Source of the DNA: an uncultured Clostridium sp.
Lineage (GTDB): Bacteria; Bacillota; Clostridia; TANB77; CAG-508
Length of the DNA stretch: 64,000 nucleotides
Assembly (NCBI GenBank): GCA_947647595.1
Contig: CANSKZ010000008.1
Coordinates: 1-64,000 of the forward strand
Direction of reading: 5' to 3'
Numbering within the stretch: the first letter of the stretch is position 1; each line of letters opens with the position of its first letter. Of this stretch, positions 19,704 to 30,978 are shown piece by piece. The position numbers and the translations under genes are program-made. The notes below the pieces were generated by a model, which searched no databases, was not told where the DNA came from, and saw only the letters and a program-made list of their open reading frames with translations.

Positions 19704-21858
19704 TTGGAAAAGATAAAAAATTTTTTAAACAAAGAAAATTACACAAAAATAAAATTAGTGATGCTTTCAATAGTAGCAATTCTAGCATCTATTATTTTTG
19801 AATATGGATTTTATATTCGTTATAGCAATGGAAGTTACGATTCAAAAATTAGAATGCTAATTCTAGCCATCTTGTTTGGATTTATTGGCTTACATTTTAT
19901 ATTTAAAATCGAAAACTTATATGAATTTATTTATCGACACAGATATAAATTAGCATTATTATTTCTTGTTTTTGTTATGCTATTTAAGTTATCTGGGTCA
20001 TCCATTGTAAACTATCATCAGCAAATCCAACCGCATGCAAACCAGAATCATTTTCACCCTTTGTTAGGAAAAGCTAGAATGATTCGAACCGATGAATGGG
20101 CGACTTCAAGTATGTATATTTTATCGCAAAAAGCTAGTGAAAATTCACTTCAATATTTTTCCAATCAATTAAGAGGAACCATAACAGATATGTTTACCCT
20201 TGTTAGTGCTCCTGTCAAAGATATATTAATGATTGGTAAACCATTTGAAGTCATGTTTTTATTGTTAGGAAATGATAGGGGATTTAGCTTTTATTGGTAC
20301 TTTAAATTGATTACTATTATGCTTAGTTCATTTGAAATGTGTATGCTATTAACTAATCAAAAGAAAAAAATTTCCCTTTGTGGAATGTTGATGATAACTT
20401 TTTCAAGTGCAGTTCAATGGTGGTATTCCACAACGAGTATTGATGCGCTTATTTGGGGACAAGTTATTTTATTACTCATCAACAAATTCATGACAACTGA
20501 CAGCAAAAAAATAAAAGCGTTATGTGGCTTAGGTGAAATCGTAGCAATTACTTCTTATATATTTGTCTTATATCCTGCTTGGCAGGTACCATTTGCTTAT
20601 GTATTTTTAGCCATTTTCATTTGGATAATGATAAAAAATTTCCAAAATGGTTACAAAATCAAAAAATATGATGTTACTGTTGTGCTACTTACTTGTCTTT
20701 GTGTTTTACGGATTAGTAGTGCGTTGGTTTATGCTGTCAGGAGATACCATTTCTGCTATTATGGGAACAGATTATCCAGGAGAAAGACACGAAGTTGGTG
20801 GAGGAGCCACGATTTTGTATGCTTATTTTTATAATTTATTTTTTGCCCATAAAGATGCTCCAAATCCATGTGAAGCCTCAAGCATGTTATCTTTTTATCC
20901 ATTACCAATTTTACTTACATTCATTTATATGATTATAAATCGAAAAGAGAAAAAGCATTGGAAATTCTTTATTCCAACTATGATTATAAGTATATTTTTA
21001 ATGATTTGGTGTCAATGGGGATTTCCTGAAATATTAGCCAAATGTAGTCTGATGTCAATGTCAGTAGCACAAAGAGCAACGATTCCTTTAGGAACATTGC
21101 AAATTTATATGTTAATTTATTTTTTAGGAATCATGTCAAAAGAAAATAAATGGATTCCTTCAAAAGTAACTTATACATTGCCGATATTGGTGATTGCCTA
21201 TATGGTTTATCAAGCCATTACAACTTGTGTTGTACCAGAATATTTTGGACCAGTGAAAAAGGTAATTGCTACCGTCTTATTTGGAATGGCTATATTTGGA
21301 ATATGCAATAGCAATCAAGAAAAAATAAAAACTTTCACTTTATACAGTATAATGCTAATATCTCTATTAACAGGACTGAATGTAAATCCGATTATTTGTA
21401 GTACGGATATCATTTACCAAAAACCAATTTGTAAAAAATTTGCAGAAATTAGAAGTCAAGAACCAGATGCTTTATGGCTTGGTGATGATACTGGAATTTA
21501 CATCAACAACTATATGGTAGCAAACGGCATTCGCACCATTAATTCAACCAATGTCTATCCCAATTTAGAACTGTATGAATTGTTATTAGAAGAAAACGCA
21601 GAATCCCAAAAATCAGTTTATAATCGTTATCATCATTTAAACATAAGTTTAATAGAAGAAGAAACGCATATTCAGTTATTAGCCCCAGATAGTATTATGA
21701 TTTGGTTAAATTATCATGACTTAGAAAAAATGAAAATTGATTATATCATTGTAAAAAATAATATCAATGAACGTGGTTATGACATGCAATTTGAAGAGTT
21801 GTATAACGAAGATGGCTTATACATTTTCAAGCCAATCTATGTTTCTAGTAAAGATTAA
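19704..21858 (+). CDS. Large polytopic membrane protein of a polysaccharide cluster, with one +1 recoding site
   Basis: The start is TTG 19704 after AGGAGG. Zero-frame translation runs off into an unrelated sequence after about residue 335 and stops at 20834. Skipping C20709 joins it to the frame ending at 21858 and gives 717 residues with about twelve helices. The restored helix reads CLCVLGLVVRWFML, then DYPGERHEVGGG, a loop seen in large clostridial YfhO-like membrane proteins. The soluble tail includes WLGDDTGIYINNYMVANG. It is probably a glycosyltransferase-type protein acting outside the membrane. Family assignment is tentative. Confidence 0.75.
20709..20712 (+). other. +1 recoding site TTA C-GGA
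   Basis: In-frame CGG after TTA. Skipping C20709 makes GGA Gly336 and keeps a hydrophobic helix; the zero frame becomes basic and stops about 40 codons on. Confidence 0.85.
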
Positions 21859-21876
21859 AATAGATAGGGAACTAAA

Positions 21877-23124
21877 ATGACAACCGAAAGAAAAGTATTT
21901 TTAAAAAATTTTATATGGAACATGCTAGGGACAGGGTTTAATTCATTCAACTCACTATTTTTCTTAGTAATTGTAACAAGAATCAATGGAATTCAAGACG
22001 CAGGAATTTTTTCAATTGCTTGGGCTACAGCCTACATTTTATATACCATTGGACTCTATTCTGGTAGGCTTTGCCAAGTAACCGATACCGAAAACAAAAT
22101 AAAAGACAAAGATTACATTGCTAATCGAATGCTTACTTGTATGTTGATGATAATTCTTGCCATACTATTTGTCATGTTAAAACAATATACACCCTATAAA
22201 TCTAGTATTTTTTTACTACTTTGTTTTTACAAAGCAACCGAAGCAATTAGTGAAATTTTATATGGTATTATGCAGAAAAATGAATATTTATATAAAGTAG
22301 GGCAATCGCTTACTATTAAATCGATTGGCGGATTGCTACTATTTTTAAGCATTGATGCTATAACACACAATTTAATTTTGGCGTGTAGTAGTATGATTCT
22401 TCTCAACATCCTAGTCATGTATTTTTTTGATTTTCGAAGAAATTGCCGAAACTTAATTGATTTTGAAATAAAAGTAAATCGAGCACATGTACATCAAATA
22501 TTCAAATCCGAATTTTTCGTATTTGCCAATTCATTCATTGGAATTTATATACTCAATGCTTCCAAATATGCCATCGACAATTACTTAACCGAAGATATTC
22601 AAGCCATTTTTGGCTACATCATGATGCCAGCAACCATTATCAATTTATTTACTCAATTAATATTCATGCCATATTTAACAAAATTAAAAGAATTCTATGA
22701 ACAGAGAAAAATAAAAGAACTCAAAAAAGTTGCTTTCCAAATCAAATTGGCAGTCATCGGATTTGGCATATTGGCAACAGCTTTAGGATTTTGTATTGGA
22801 CCAGAAGTATTAAGTTTTATTTATGGTGAAAATTTAATGGCTTATCGAATAAATTTAAGCGTCATTTTAGCAACTTATATTTTATATGCAATTTCCTATG
22901 TCAATCTTGTATTATTAACAACAACACGTAACACCCTTATTCAATTTGTCATTTACGTAATTACTGCAATCATAGCCTACTTTGTTTCCAATGCAATGGT
23001 AAAAAACAGTCAAATTAATGGTGCAACAATTTCGTGTGCTATAATATTAGGAGTGCAATTTTTATTATATACCATCTGTACAAAAATCGTTTTTTATAAA
23101 ATAGAGCAAACTAATTTAAAATAA
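21877..23124 (+). CDS. Wzx-like polysaccharide flippase
   Basis: The 415-residue protein has about twelve helices and the N-terminal pattern KNFIWNMLGTGFNSFNSLFFLVIVTRI found in polysaccharide-specific MOP/Wzx transporters. Late helices carry FGILATALGFCIGPEVLSFIYG, also typical. It would flip lipid-linked units across the membrane. Having both a Wzx-like flippase and a Wzm/Wzt exporter in one cluster suggests two glycans, or one glycan plus a side-chain donor. Confidence 0.88.
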   Translation: MTTERKVFLKNFIWNMLGTGFNSFNSLFFLVIVTRINGIQDAGIFSIAWATAYILYTIGLYSGRLCQVTDTENKIKDKDYIANRMLTCMLMIILAILFVMLKQYTPYKSSIFLLLCFYKATEAISEILYGIMQKNEYLYKVGQSLTIKSIGGLLLFLSIDAITHNLILACSSMILLNILVMYFFDFRRNCRNLIDFEIKVNRAHVHQIFKSEFFVFANSFIGIYILNASKYAIDNYLTEDIQAIFGYIMMPATIINLFTQLIFMPYLTKLKEFYEQRKIKELKKVAFQIKLAVIGFGILATALGFCIGPEVLSFIYGENLMAYRINLSVILATYILYAISYVNLVLLTTTRNTLIQFVIYVITAIIAYFVSNAMVKNSQINGATISCAIILGVQFLLYTICTKIVFYKIEQTNLK

Positions 23125-23147
23125 AAATAGTAAGAAAGGAGTTTATC

Positions 23148-24146
23148 ATGAAAATTTTAGTAACAGGAGGACTAGGATTTTTAGGTTCTCACATATGTGT
23201 CGAACTATTAAATCAGCAAAATCAAGTTGTTGTAATCGATGATTTAAGCAACAGCAAGATAGAAGTCAAAGACAAAATTCAGAAAATTACAGGGAAAGAA
23301 ATTGAGGTCTATATTGGAGATTGTGCTAATGAGGAATTAGTAGAAACCATCTTTTCAGAGCACACTATTGATAGCGTGATTCACTGTGCAGGCTTAAAAG
23401 CAGTTGGTGAATCAGTTGAAAAACCAATTTGGTATTATCAAACCAATTTAGGAACGACTTTAAATTTATTAAAAATCATGACAAAACATAACGTCAAAAA
23501 AATCATTTTCAGTTCTACCGCTACTGTTTATGGCGTGCCAGAAAAACCACAAGTTGACGAAACTTTCGAAACAGGAAAAACCACCAATCCATATGCCACT
23601 TCAAAATATATGATTGAAAGAATTTTAGAAGATGTCTACACTTCAGATAATTCTTGGAGCATTGGAATTTTACGCTACTTCAATCCAATCGGTGCCCACG
23701 AAAGTGGTTTTATTGGAGAAGAACCAAACGGAATCCCCAATAACCTAATGCCTTATATATTAAAAGTTGCCAAAGGAGAGCTTCCTGTTTTAAACGTTTT
23801 TGGAAATGATTATGATACGCCAGATGGAACAGGTGTTAGAGATTATATTCATGTGGTAGATTTAGCAAAAGCACATTTAAAAGCAGTAGAAAAAATTAGC
23901 CAAGGGGCAGGAATTTGTAAGTATAATATTGGAACAGGAACAGGCTATAGTGTGTTAGATATTATCCAAAATTTTGAAAAAGTGAACGGAATTAAAATCA
24001 ATTATAAAATTGCACCAAGAAGAGCAGGAGATGTAGCAGCTTGCTATTCAAGTCCAGCCAAAGCAGAACGTGAAATTGGTTGGAAAGCTTCAAAAAATAT
24101 TGAAGATATGTGCAAAGATGCCTGGCATTTTGCAAGTCAAAATTAG
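23148..24146 (+). CDS. galE: UDP-glucose 4-epimerase
   Basis: The 332-residue SDR enzyme interconverts UDP-glucose and UDP-galactose. ILVTGGLGFLGSHICVELL binds NAD, FSSTATVYG and NPYATSKYMIE give the catalytic Ser/Tyr/Lys, and RYFNPIGAHESGFIGE plus YDTPDGTGVRDYIHVVDLA are GalE hallmarks. It probably supplies UDP-galactose, or an N-acetyl form, to the glycosyltransferases of the cluster. AGAAAGGAG precedes the ATG. Confidence 0.95.
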   Translation: MKILVTGGLGFLGSHICVELLNQQNQVVVIDDLSNSKIEVKDKIQKITGKEIEVYIGDCANEELVETIFSEHTIDSVIHCAGLKAVGESVEKPIWYYQTNLGTTLNLLKIMTKHNVKKIIFSSTATVYGVPEKPQVDETFETGKTTNPYATSKYMIERILEDVYTSDNSWSIGILRYFNPIGAHESGFIGEEPNGIPNNLMPYILKVAKGELPVLNVFGNDYDTPDGTGVRDYIHVVDLAKAHLKAVEKISQGAGICKYNIGTGTGYSVLDIIQNFEKVNGIKINYKIAPRRAGDVAACYSSPAKAEREIGWKASKNIEDMCKDAWHFASQN

Positions 24147-24160
24147 GAGAAACAAAAACG

Positions 24161-25048
24161 ATGAAACTAGCAACAATTATTGTAAATTATAATAATGCAA
24201 AAGAAACGATAAACTATGTTAAGCAAATTCGAGAATTTGAAACTATTGAGCGAATTGTGGTCGTAGATAACGCGTCCACCGAGTTAAATGCCATGTGCCT
24301 CCTTAAAGAAGTTCAAAGCGAAAAAGTCCTTATTTTGCAATCTGGCAAAAATGGAGGCTATAGCTATGGAAATAATTTCGGAATACGACACTTAGAAGCA
24401 ATCGGTGAAACGTATGATGCCATCCTCATTTCCAATGCAGACATCAAAATTGAAAAAACAGCCATTGAACGATGTTTAGAAATTCTAGAAAAAGATGAAA
24501 AAATAGCCATTGTAGCACCAAGAATGTACCATCCCAACTTACAACCAATTCGCAGAAGCAGTTGGAAAATCAGAACCTTTTTTTTAGATTTGATTCATTC
24601 CACCCGATTGTTAGAAATCCTTTTCTATCCCAAACTACGTGCGGGCGAATATTCAGAAAAACAATATGCGCAAGATTTACTAGAAGTAGAAGCGATTTCA
24701 GGAGCATTTTTTATTGTTAAATATCCTATTTTCAAAGAAATTGGAATGTTTGACGAAACCGTATTTTTATTTTACGAAGAAGATATTTTAGCAAAGAAAT
24801 TACAAGAAAAAGGTTATAAAATTGTCAGCGTGAATGACGTCAAATGCATTCATTATGAAAGTCAAACCATTGGAAAAACGCTTAGCTATTATCATAAAAT
24901 GAAGCAATTGTACAAAAGCAAAATCTATTATCATAAAATGTATCAACACATCAATAAAGGGCAAATGTTCTTATTTCAGCTATTATATATTTTTCGAAAA
25001 ATCGAATTAATTTTGGAAATTCCGATTCGAAAAATGCTAAAAAAGTGA
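24161..25048 (+). CDS. GT2 glycosyltransferase (rhamnosyltransferase-like)
   Basis: The 295-residue product reads [26 protein letters not shown] and [12 protein letters not shown], the NxD-type GT2 pattern of WbbL/RfbF-like enzymes. [19 protein letters not shown] and [16 protein letters not shown] complete the fold. The start is at 24161 (AGGAGA upstream); a longer frame would overlap galE. It is the last glycosyltransferase of the cluster. Confidence 0.88.
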   Translation: MKLATIIVNYNNAKETINYVKQIREFETIERIVVVDNASTELNAMCLLKEVQSEKVLILQSGKNGGYSYGNNFGIRHLEAIGETYDAILISNADIKIEKTAIERCLEILEKDEKIAIVAPRMYHPNLQPIRRSSWKIRTFFLDLIHSTRLLEILFYPKLRAGEYSEKQYAQDLLEVEAISGAFFIVKYPIFKEIGMFDETVFLFYEEDILAKKLQEKGYKIVSVNDVKCIHYESQTIGKTLSYYHKMKQLYKSKIYYHKMYQHINKGQMFLFQLLYIFRKIELILEIPIRKMLKK

Positions 25049-25067
25049 GAAAAAAGGAGGAATCATC

Positions 25068-26126
25068 ATGTACAAACGTACCCAAACCAAACCAATCAAA
25101 GTAGCAGGTGTTCAAATAGGAGGACAAAATAAAGTTGTCATTCAATCCATGTGCAATACAAAAACCAAAGATATTTCAGCTACCGTAAAACAAATTTTAG
25201 CATTAGAAAAAGCGGGTTGTGAAATCATTCGAGTAGCTTGCCTTGATTTGGAAGATGCAAAAGCAATCGAATCCATCAAGAAACAAATCCATATTCCAAT
25301 TGTAGCAGATATTCATTTTGATTATAAAATTGCATTGCAAGCAATCGAAAGTGGCGTCGATAAAATTAGAATTAATCCTGGAAATATTGGGGATGAAGAA
25401 AAAACAAAAGCCGTAGTAGAAGTATGTAAAAAACATCAGATTCCTATTCGAATTGGAGTAAATAGTGGTTCACTTGAACCAGAATTATTAAAAAAATATG
25501 GAAAGCCATGCAGTGAAGCAATGATTGAAAGTGCGAAACGTCATGTAAGAATTTTAGAAAAATTAGACTTTGAGAATATTGTAATTGCACTCAAAGCTTC
25601 TAATCTGGAAATGTGTATTGAAGCGTATGAAAAAGCAGCAAGAGAATTTCCGTATCCACTCCATTTAGGAATCACGGAAGCAGGAACGGCATTTAGTGGA
25701 ACGATTAAATCAAGTATTGGTTTAGGCGTATTATTGCGAGAAGGAATTGGAGATACGATGCGTGTTTCTTTGTCAGATGACCCTGTCGAGGAAATTTATG
25801 TAGTCAAAGAAATTTTGAAAAATTGCGGATTGTACAACAAAAGTCCTAAATTGGTTTCTTGTCCAACGTGTGGAAGAATTCAATACAACATGATTCCCAT
25901 TGCCAAAGAAATAGAAAAATTTTTACAAACGTTAGAAGCCGATATTACAGTTGCCATTATGGGATGCGCTGTCAATGGACCAGGCGAAGCAAGAGAGGCA
26001 GATATTGGCATTGCTGGCGGAAAAGGAGAAGCTATTCTTTTTAAAAAAGGAGAAATTATTCGAAAAATAAAAGAAGAAAATATCATAAAGGAACTAAAAC
26101 AAGAGATTTTACAAATGATTCAATGA
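25068..26126 (+). CDS. ispG: 4-hydroxy-3-methylbut-2-enyl diphosphate synthase IspG
   Basis: This 352-residue [4Fe-4S] enzyme catalyses the sixth step of the MEP isoprenoid pathway. [21 protein letters not shown] is the N-terminal signature, [13 protein letters not shown] follows, and [11 protein letters not shown] with [14 protein letters not shown] carries the cluster cysteines. Its length is that of the short bacterial form. It follows the sugar cluster by 19 bp behind AAAAAGGAGG and is probably cotranscribed; isoprenoid supply also feeds the undecaprenyl carrier. Confidence 0.97.
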   Translation: MYKRTQTKPIKVAGVQIGGQNKVVIQSMCNTKTKDISATVKQILALEKAGCEIIRVACLDLEDAKAIESIKKQIHIPIVADIHFDYKIALQAIESGVDKIRINPGNIGDEEKTKAVVEVCKKHQIPIRIGVNSGSLEPELLKKYGKPCSEAMIESAKRHVRILEKLDFENIVIALKASNLEMCIEAYEKAAREFPYPLHLGITEAGTAFSGTIKSSIGLGVLLREGIGDTMRVSLSDDPVEEIYVVKEILKNCGLYNKSPKLVSCPTCGRIQYNMIPIAKEIEKFLQTLEADITVAIMGCAVNGPGEAREADIGIAGGKGEAILFKKGEIIRKIKEENIIKELKQEILQMIQ

Positions 26127-26137
26127 TAAATCATTTT

Positions 26138-26171
26138 AAGAGAAGAACCTAAAAATTCTTTTCTTTTTTTA
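26138..26171 (+). terminator. Probable terminator after ispG
   Basis: AAGAGAAGAA and TTCTTTTCTT form an A/T-rich stem with one mismatch around a short loop, followed by a T run. It is weaker than other terminators here, but it ends a 25-kb run of same-strand genes just before a new promoter. Confidence 0.6.
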
Positions 26172-26194
26172 TCCTATAAAGTATAAAAAAACAC

Positions 26195-26223
26195 TTGACA
26201 AATGACCACTGGTCAATTATAAT
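26195..26223 (+). promoter_or_regulatory. Promoter of the TetR-ABC exporter operon
   Basis: TTGACA (26195-26200) and TATAAT (26218-26223) are spaced by 17 bp. A palindrome fills the spacer. Confidence 0.9.
26203..26215 (+). promoter_or_regulatory. Probable TetR operator
   Basis: TGACCACTGGTCA is a perfect 6+1+6 palindrome sitting between the -35 and -10 boxes. The next gene is a TetR-family regulator. A bound dimer would block polymerase, so autorepression with exporter control is likely. Confidence 0.85.
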
Positions 26224-26268
26224 GATATAATATATTGTAATAATCAGAGTATTTAGGGGGACTTACCT

Positions 26269-26901
26269 ATGCCAACAGAAAGTTTTTATAAGCTTGATTC
26301 TGGCAAGCGTCAAAAAATTGTAGATGCCATGAAAAAGGAATTTAGTCGTGTGCCATTTCATGAAGCATCGGTCAATCGAATTGTGGAAAATGCGGGGATT
26401 TCCAAGGGAAGTTTTTGGGTTTATTTTAAGAGCAAAGAAGAAGCCATTGAATATTTAATCGAATCTCATTTAGAAAAAGAAAGGAAAAAATCCAAAGAAA
26501 TTTTTCTGAAAAATAAGGGAGATTTATTTCAAAGTTATCTTCAAATTTTTGATTATTTAGCCAAATGTAAAGTCAACCGAGTAGAAAAAGACTTAATGGC
26601 AAATGTCTTCAAAAATTTAATTGCCAACGATGAAAAATGCCTTCAAAAAGAACCAGGAGAATATTTAATAAAAGAAACTAAAAATATCGTAGATATCACC
26701 AATTTAGATATTATCGATGATGACGATTTAATTGACTTCATGAAACTTCTAAACTATGCCATGCGCATCAATTTACTCGATGTCATGACCAAAAAAGTAA
26801 CATTAGAGCACGCCCGTAACCGATTTTTACGCGAACTCGAAATTTTAAAAAAAGGAATTTCAAAAGAAAGGAGATTGATAAAAAATGTTAAAACTACGTA
26901 A
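26269..26901 (+). CDS. TetR-family transcriptional regulator
   Basis: The 210-residue protein has the TetR N-terminal HTH: KRQKIVDAMKKEFSRVPFHEASVNRIVENAGISKGSFWVYFKSKEEAIEYLIE. The rest is a variable ligand-binding domain. It lies directly after its probable operator and overlaps the exporter gene by 17 bp, so it probably represses this efflux operon and is released by a drug-like ligand. Confidence 0.93.
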   Translation: MPTESFYKLDSGKRQKIVDAMKKEFSRVPFHEASVNRIVENAGISKGSFWVYFKSKEEAIEYLIESHLEKERKKSKEIFLKNKGDLFQSYLQIFDYLAKCKVNRVEKDLMANVFKNLIANDEKCLQKEPGEYLIKETKNIVDITNLDIIDDDDLIDFMKLLNYAMRINLLDVMTKKVTLEHARNRFLRELEILKKGISKERRLIKNVKTT

Positions 26902-29119
26902 ATATTACAAGCCATTCATTTTATCTATTTTAATAGCGATTGCATTATTGTTTGTTCAAGCAATGTGCGATTTGAAACTGCCAGATTATATGTCCGATAT
27001 TGTAAACACGGGAATTCAATCCAATGGAATTGAACAAGTAGCGCCAAAAGCAATTTCAGAAAACGGTTTGGCATTTCTAAAAAATTTTATGGAAAACGAA
27101 GAAATTGAGGAAATTAATAAAAACTATACTCAAATAAATAAAGGAGATAAAACCTATCAAGCAGAATATCCAAACATAGAAAATACCAATATTTATGTCT
27201 TAAACCAAGAATTAGAAGAAACCGAAATAGAAAAACTGAATCATATTTTTGCAGTAGCAAGCAAAACGATGCTAAATATGATTGAAAAAATCTCCAATAA
27301 TATGGAAAATGTAACAACTCAAACGAGTGAAACAGAAAAAATGGATGTAAGCAAAATTTATGAAATGGAGCCAATTTTAAATCAAATTCCAGAAACGGTA
27401 AAAAATCAAACAAGAGAAGAAGCAAAGCAGATGCCAGAAAGTATGCTAAATTCAGTAGGATTGGTATTTACACAAAGTTTTTATCAAGAATTAGGAATGG
27501 ATATTTCAAAAATTCAAAATCAATTTATTATTCAAATAGGTTTAAAAATGCTTGGCATCTGTGTTATAGGAATTATAGCTGCGATTTTAGTTGGCTTTTT
27601 AGGCTCAAAAGTAGGATCAGGAATTGGGAAAAATATCCGAAATGATGTATTTCAAAAAGTACAAAGTTTTTCTTCTGCTGAATTTAACAATTTTTCAGCA
27701 GCTTCTTTAATCACAAGAACAACCAATGACATTACCCAAATGCAAAACTTCATCGTCATGATGATTCGAATGCTTGCGTATGCCCCGATTATGGGAATTG
27801 GAGCCTTAATTATGATGGCGCAAAAAACCACCGATTTAATTTGGACCATTGCACTTGCTTGTGGATTGATTATTTTGTTAATTCTTTTTTTATTTAAAAT
27901 GGTTTTTCCAAAAATAAAAATTGTTCAAAAATTAACCGACAAAATCAATCTTGTTGCCAAAGAAAACTTATCAGGATTAATGGTCATCCGAGCATTTGGA
28001 ACACAAAATTATGAAGAAAATCGATTTGATGAGGTCAACACAGAAGTCATGAAAACCAATAAATTCATCAATCGTTCCATGAGCATGATGATGCCAACCA
28101 TGATGTTTATTATGAATGGATTGAATTTACTTATTTTATGGGTTGGTGCGGATAGCATTGCCAATTCTACTTTACAAGTCGGCGATTTAATGGCAGTAAT
28201 GCAATATGGAATTGAAGTGGTGATGAGTTTCTTATTTGTTTCCATGATATTTGTTATGTGGCCTCGCGCAAGCGTTTCTGCCAATCGTATTGCTGAAGTT
28301 CTAGAAACAGAAAGCACAATTCATGACCCCAAAAATCCAGAACCTTTTAATGAAAATAAAAAAGGTTATGTCGAATTCAAAAAGGTAACATTTCAATATC
28401 CTGGAGCAGATGAAAAAATATTGGAAAATATTAGCTTTGTTGCTAAACCAGGCGAAACCACAGCCATTATTGGAGCAACAGGAAGCGGAAAAACAACCAT
28501 TATAAACTTAATACCAAGACTATTTGATGCCACAGAAGGTGAAGTTTTGGTAAACGGTGTAAATGTAAAAAATATGACACAATTCGAATTACATAATCAA
28601 ATTGGCTACATTCCGCAAAAAGGAAATTTGTTGTCTGGAACAATTGAATCCAATTTAAAATATGGAAATGAGGAAGCCTCAGAAGAATTTGTACAAAAAT
28701 GTGCTCAAGTAGCACAGGCAACAGAATTTATCGAAAGTAAAGAAGAAACGTATCAATCGCCAATTTCACAAGGTGCTAAAAATGTATCTGGAGGACAGAA
28801 GCAAAGATTGTCAATTGCTAGAGCTTTAATAAAAAATAGTCCAATCTATGTTTTTGATGATAGCTTTTCTGCCCTAGATTTTAAGACCGATAGTAATTTA
28901 AGAAAGGCATTGAAAACACATAGTAAAAATAGTACGTTTATCATTGTTGCCCAAAGAGTGAGCACCATTATGCAAGCAGAGCAAATTATTGTATTAAACG
29001 AAGGAAAAATTGCAGGAATCGGAACCCATGAGGAACTTTTAAAAAATTGTGAGACATATTATGAAATTGCATCATCTCAATTAAGTGAGGAGGAATTGAA
29101 AAATGGCAGAAAAGAATAA
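26885..29119 (+). CDS. ABC exporter, subunit 1 (degenerate ATPase site)
   Basis: The 744-residue half-transporter has a six-helix membrane domain fused to an ATPase. Between helices 1 and 2 is a large external insertion (about residues 40-215) rich in Glu and Asn. The ATPase has GATGSGKTT and VSGGQKQRLSIARAL, but Walker B reads YVFDDSFSALD (Asp for the catalytic Glu) and the H-loop reads VAQRVST (Gln for His). This asymmetry is typical of heterodimeric exporters. AAAGGAGA precedes the ATG, and it overlaps both neighbours. Confidence 0.93.
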   Translation: MLKLRKYYKPFILSILIAIALLFVQAMCDLKLPDYMSDIVNTGIQSNGIEQVAPKAISENGLAFLKNFMENEEIEEINKNYTQINKGDKTYQAEYPNIENTNIYVLNQELEETEIEKLNHIFAVASKTMLNMIEKISNNMENVTTQTSETEKMDVSKIYEMEPILNQIPETVKNQTREEAKQMPESMLNSVGLVFTQSFYQELGMDISKIQNQFIIQIGLKMLGICVIGIIAAILVGFLGSKVGSGIGKNIRNDVFQKVQSFSSAEFNNFSAASLITRTTNDITQMQNFIVMMIRMLAYAPIMGIGALIMMAQKTTDLIWTIALACGLIILLILFLFKMVFPKIKIVQKLTDKINLVAKENLSGLMVIRAFGTQNYEENRFDEVNTEVMKTNKFINRSMSMMMPTMMFIMNGLNLLILWVGADSIANSTLQVGDLMAVMQYGIEVVMSFLFVSMIFVMWPRASVSANRIAEVLETESTIHDPKNPEPFNENKKGYVEFKKVTFQYPGADEKILENISFVAKPGETTAIIGATGSGKTTIINLIPRLFDATEGEVLVNGVNVKNMTQFELHNQIGYIPQKGNLLSGTIESNLKYGNEEASEEFVQKCAQVAQATEFIESKEETYQSPISQGAKNVSGGQKQRLSIARALIKNSPIYVFDDSFSALDFKTDSNLRKALKTHSKNSTFIIVAQRVSTIMQAEQIIVLNEGKIAGIGTHEELLKNCETYYEIASSQLSEEELKNGRKE

Positions 29120-30958
29120 TCGGACCAAGACGTGGTCCAATGGGAAGAGGTTCAGGAGCAATGCCAATCGAAAAAGCCAAAAATTTTAAAGGTACCTTAA
29201 AAAAATTATTTGGTTATTTGGCACAATTCAAATTCATGCTAACAATTGTCTTTATATGTGCCATTATTTCTACGATTTTCAATATCATTGGACCTAGAAT
29301 ATTAGGAAATATCACCACTGAAATTTATGAAGGTGTCATGAAAATGCTGACTGGAATTGGTGGAATTGACTTTGAGGCAATTGGAAAAATTGTTGCAATT
29401 TTACTAAGTATTTATATTGTAAGTGTTATATTTTCATATATCCAATCATTTGTTATGGTTGGTGTGGGGCAAAAATTTACGTACGCTTTAAGAAAACAAA
29501 TTAGTCAAAAAATCAACAAATTGCCAATCAAATATTTTGATAAAAAAACACATGGTGAAGTATTATCTTACATCACAAACGATGTTGACACCATTGCACA
29601 AAATTTAAACCAAAGCATTACCCAATTAATTACTTCCACCACAACCGTTATCGGTATTTTGATTATGATGCTATCCATTTCATGGCAAATGGCGTTGATA
29701 GCAGTTTTAGTATTACCAGTTTCTCTTGGATTGGTAATGCTAGTTGTTAGTAAATCGCAGAAATATTTTAAAAATCAACAAGAATATTTAGGGCATGTAA
29801 ATCGGTCATATTGAAGAAATGTATTCGAATCATGCATTAGTCAAAGTGTTTAATGGTGAAAAAAAATCGATTGAACAATTTACGAAATATAATGATACAC
29901 TTTATACTTCCACTTGGAAATCGCAATTTTTATCTGGTTTAATGCAACCAATCATGGAATTTGTGGGAAATGTTGGCTATGTTGTAATCTGTATTATGGG
30001 TGGATTTTATGCCAGTCGAGGTGTGATAACCGTTGGAAATATTCAAAGTTTTATACAATATATGAGACGATTTACTCAGCCAATTACTCAACTTGCCAAT
30101 GTTAGCAATATGTTGCAAGCCATGATTGCAGCCTGTGAGAGAGTATTCGAATTTTTAGAAGAAGCAGAAGAAGTGCCAGATACAAAAACACCACATTCCA
30201 TAGAAAACATACAAGGAAATGTAACTTTTGAAAACGTAAAATTTGGCTACGATGAAGAGAAAATGATTATCAAGGATTTTTCAGCCAAAGTCGACCAAGG
30301 CAAAAAAATCGCTATTGTAGGACCTACAGGTGCTGGTAAAACCACGCTTGTCAAATTATTGATGCGTTATTACGATATCAATTCTGGTAAAATCAAAATT
30401 GATGGAATCGACATCAAAGATTTTAAAAGAGATGACCTGCGTAGCCTTTTTGCCATGGTGTTACAAGACACTTGGGCATTTAATGGAACCGTTATGGAAA
30501 ATATCCGATATGGAAATTTAGAAGCAACCGATGAGGAAGTAATTCAAGCAGCCAAAGCAGCCCAAGTTGACCATTTTGTAAGGACTTTTTCAGATGGCTA
30601 CCATACAATTCTAAACGAAGATTCAACCAACATTTCACAAGGGCAAAAACAGCTTCTAACAATTGCCAGAGCCTTTTTGGTCAATCCTAAAATATTAATC
30701 TTAGACGAAGCAACGTCTTCTGTTGACACAAGAACAGAAATGCAAATCCAAAAAGCCATGGATGAATTAATGAAAGGCAGAACTAGCTTTGTAATAGCAC
30801 ATCGTCTATCAACTGTAAGAGATGCTGACTTAATTCTTGTCATAAACAATGGCGACATCGTAGAGCAAGGAACACATGAAGAATTGCTAGAAAAACAAGG
30901 ATTTTATGAAAAACTGTACAATAGTCAGTTTGAAGAATGCAATGATGAAATTGCTTAA
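29103..30958 (+). CDS. ABC exporter, subunit 2 (canonical ATPase), with two +1 recoding sites
   Basis: The true start is ATG 29103, inside the end of subunit 1 and 7-8 bases after GGAGG. Plain translation fails at codon 7 and again near 29803. Skipping C29121 and C29803 gives one 617-residue protein: MAEKNNGPRRGPMGRGSG, then KAKNFKGTLKKLFGYL, and later YLGHVNGHIEEMYSNHALVK, all standard for this family. The ATPase is canonical: GPTGAGKTT, ISQGQKQLLTIARAF, LILDEATSSVD, IAHRLST. It pairs with the 26885 product as a drug exporter. Confidence 0.92.
29121..29124 (+). other. +1 recoding site AAT C-GGA
   Basis: This is codon 7 of the second ABC subunit. Skipping C29121 makes GGA Gly7 and gives the Gly/Arg/Pro-rich N-terminus of the family. 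Without it the ribosome binding site at 29087-29094 would serve no usable frame. Confidence 0.85.
29803..29806 (+). other. +1 recoding site AAT C-GGT
   Basis: Zero frame gives HVNRSY and a stop. Skipping C29803 gives HVNGHIEEMYSNH, the conserved helix 4 region of ABC exporters, with GGT as Gly234. Confidence 0.93.
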
Positions 30959-30978
30959 AATAAAATAAGGAGGAAAAA

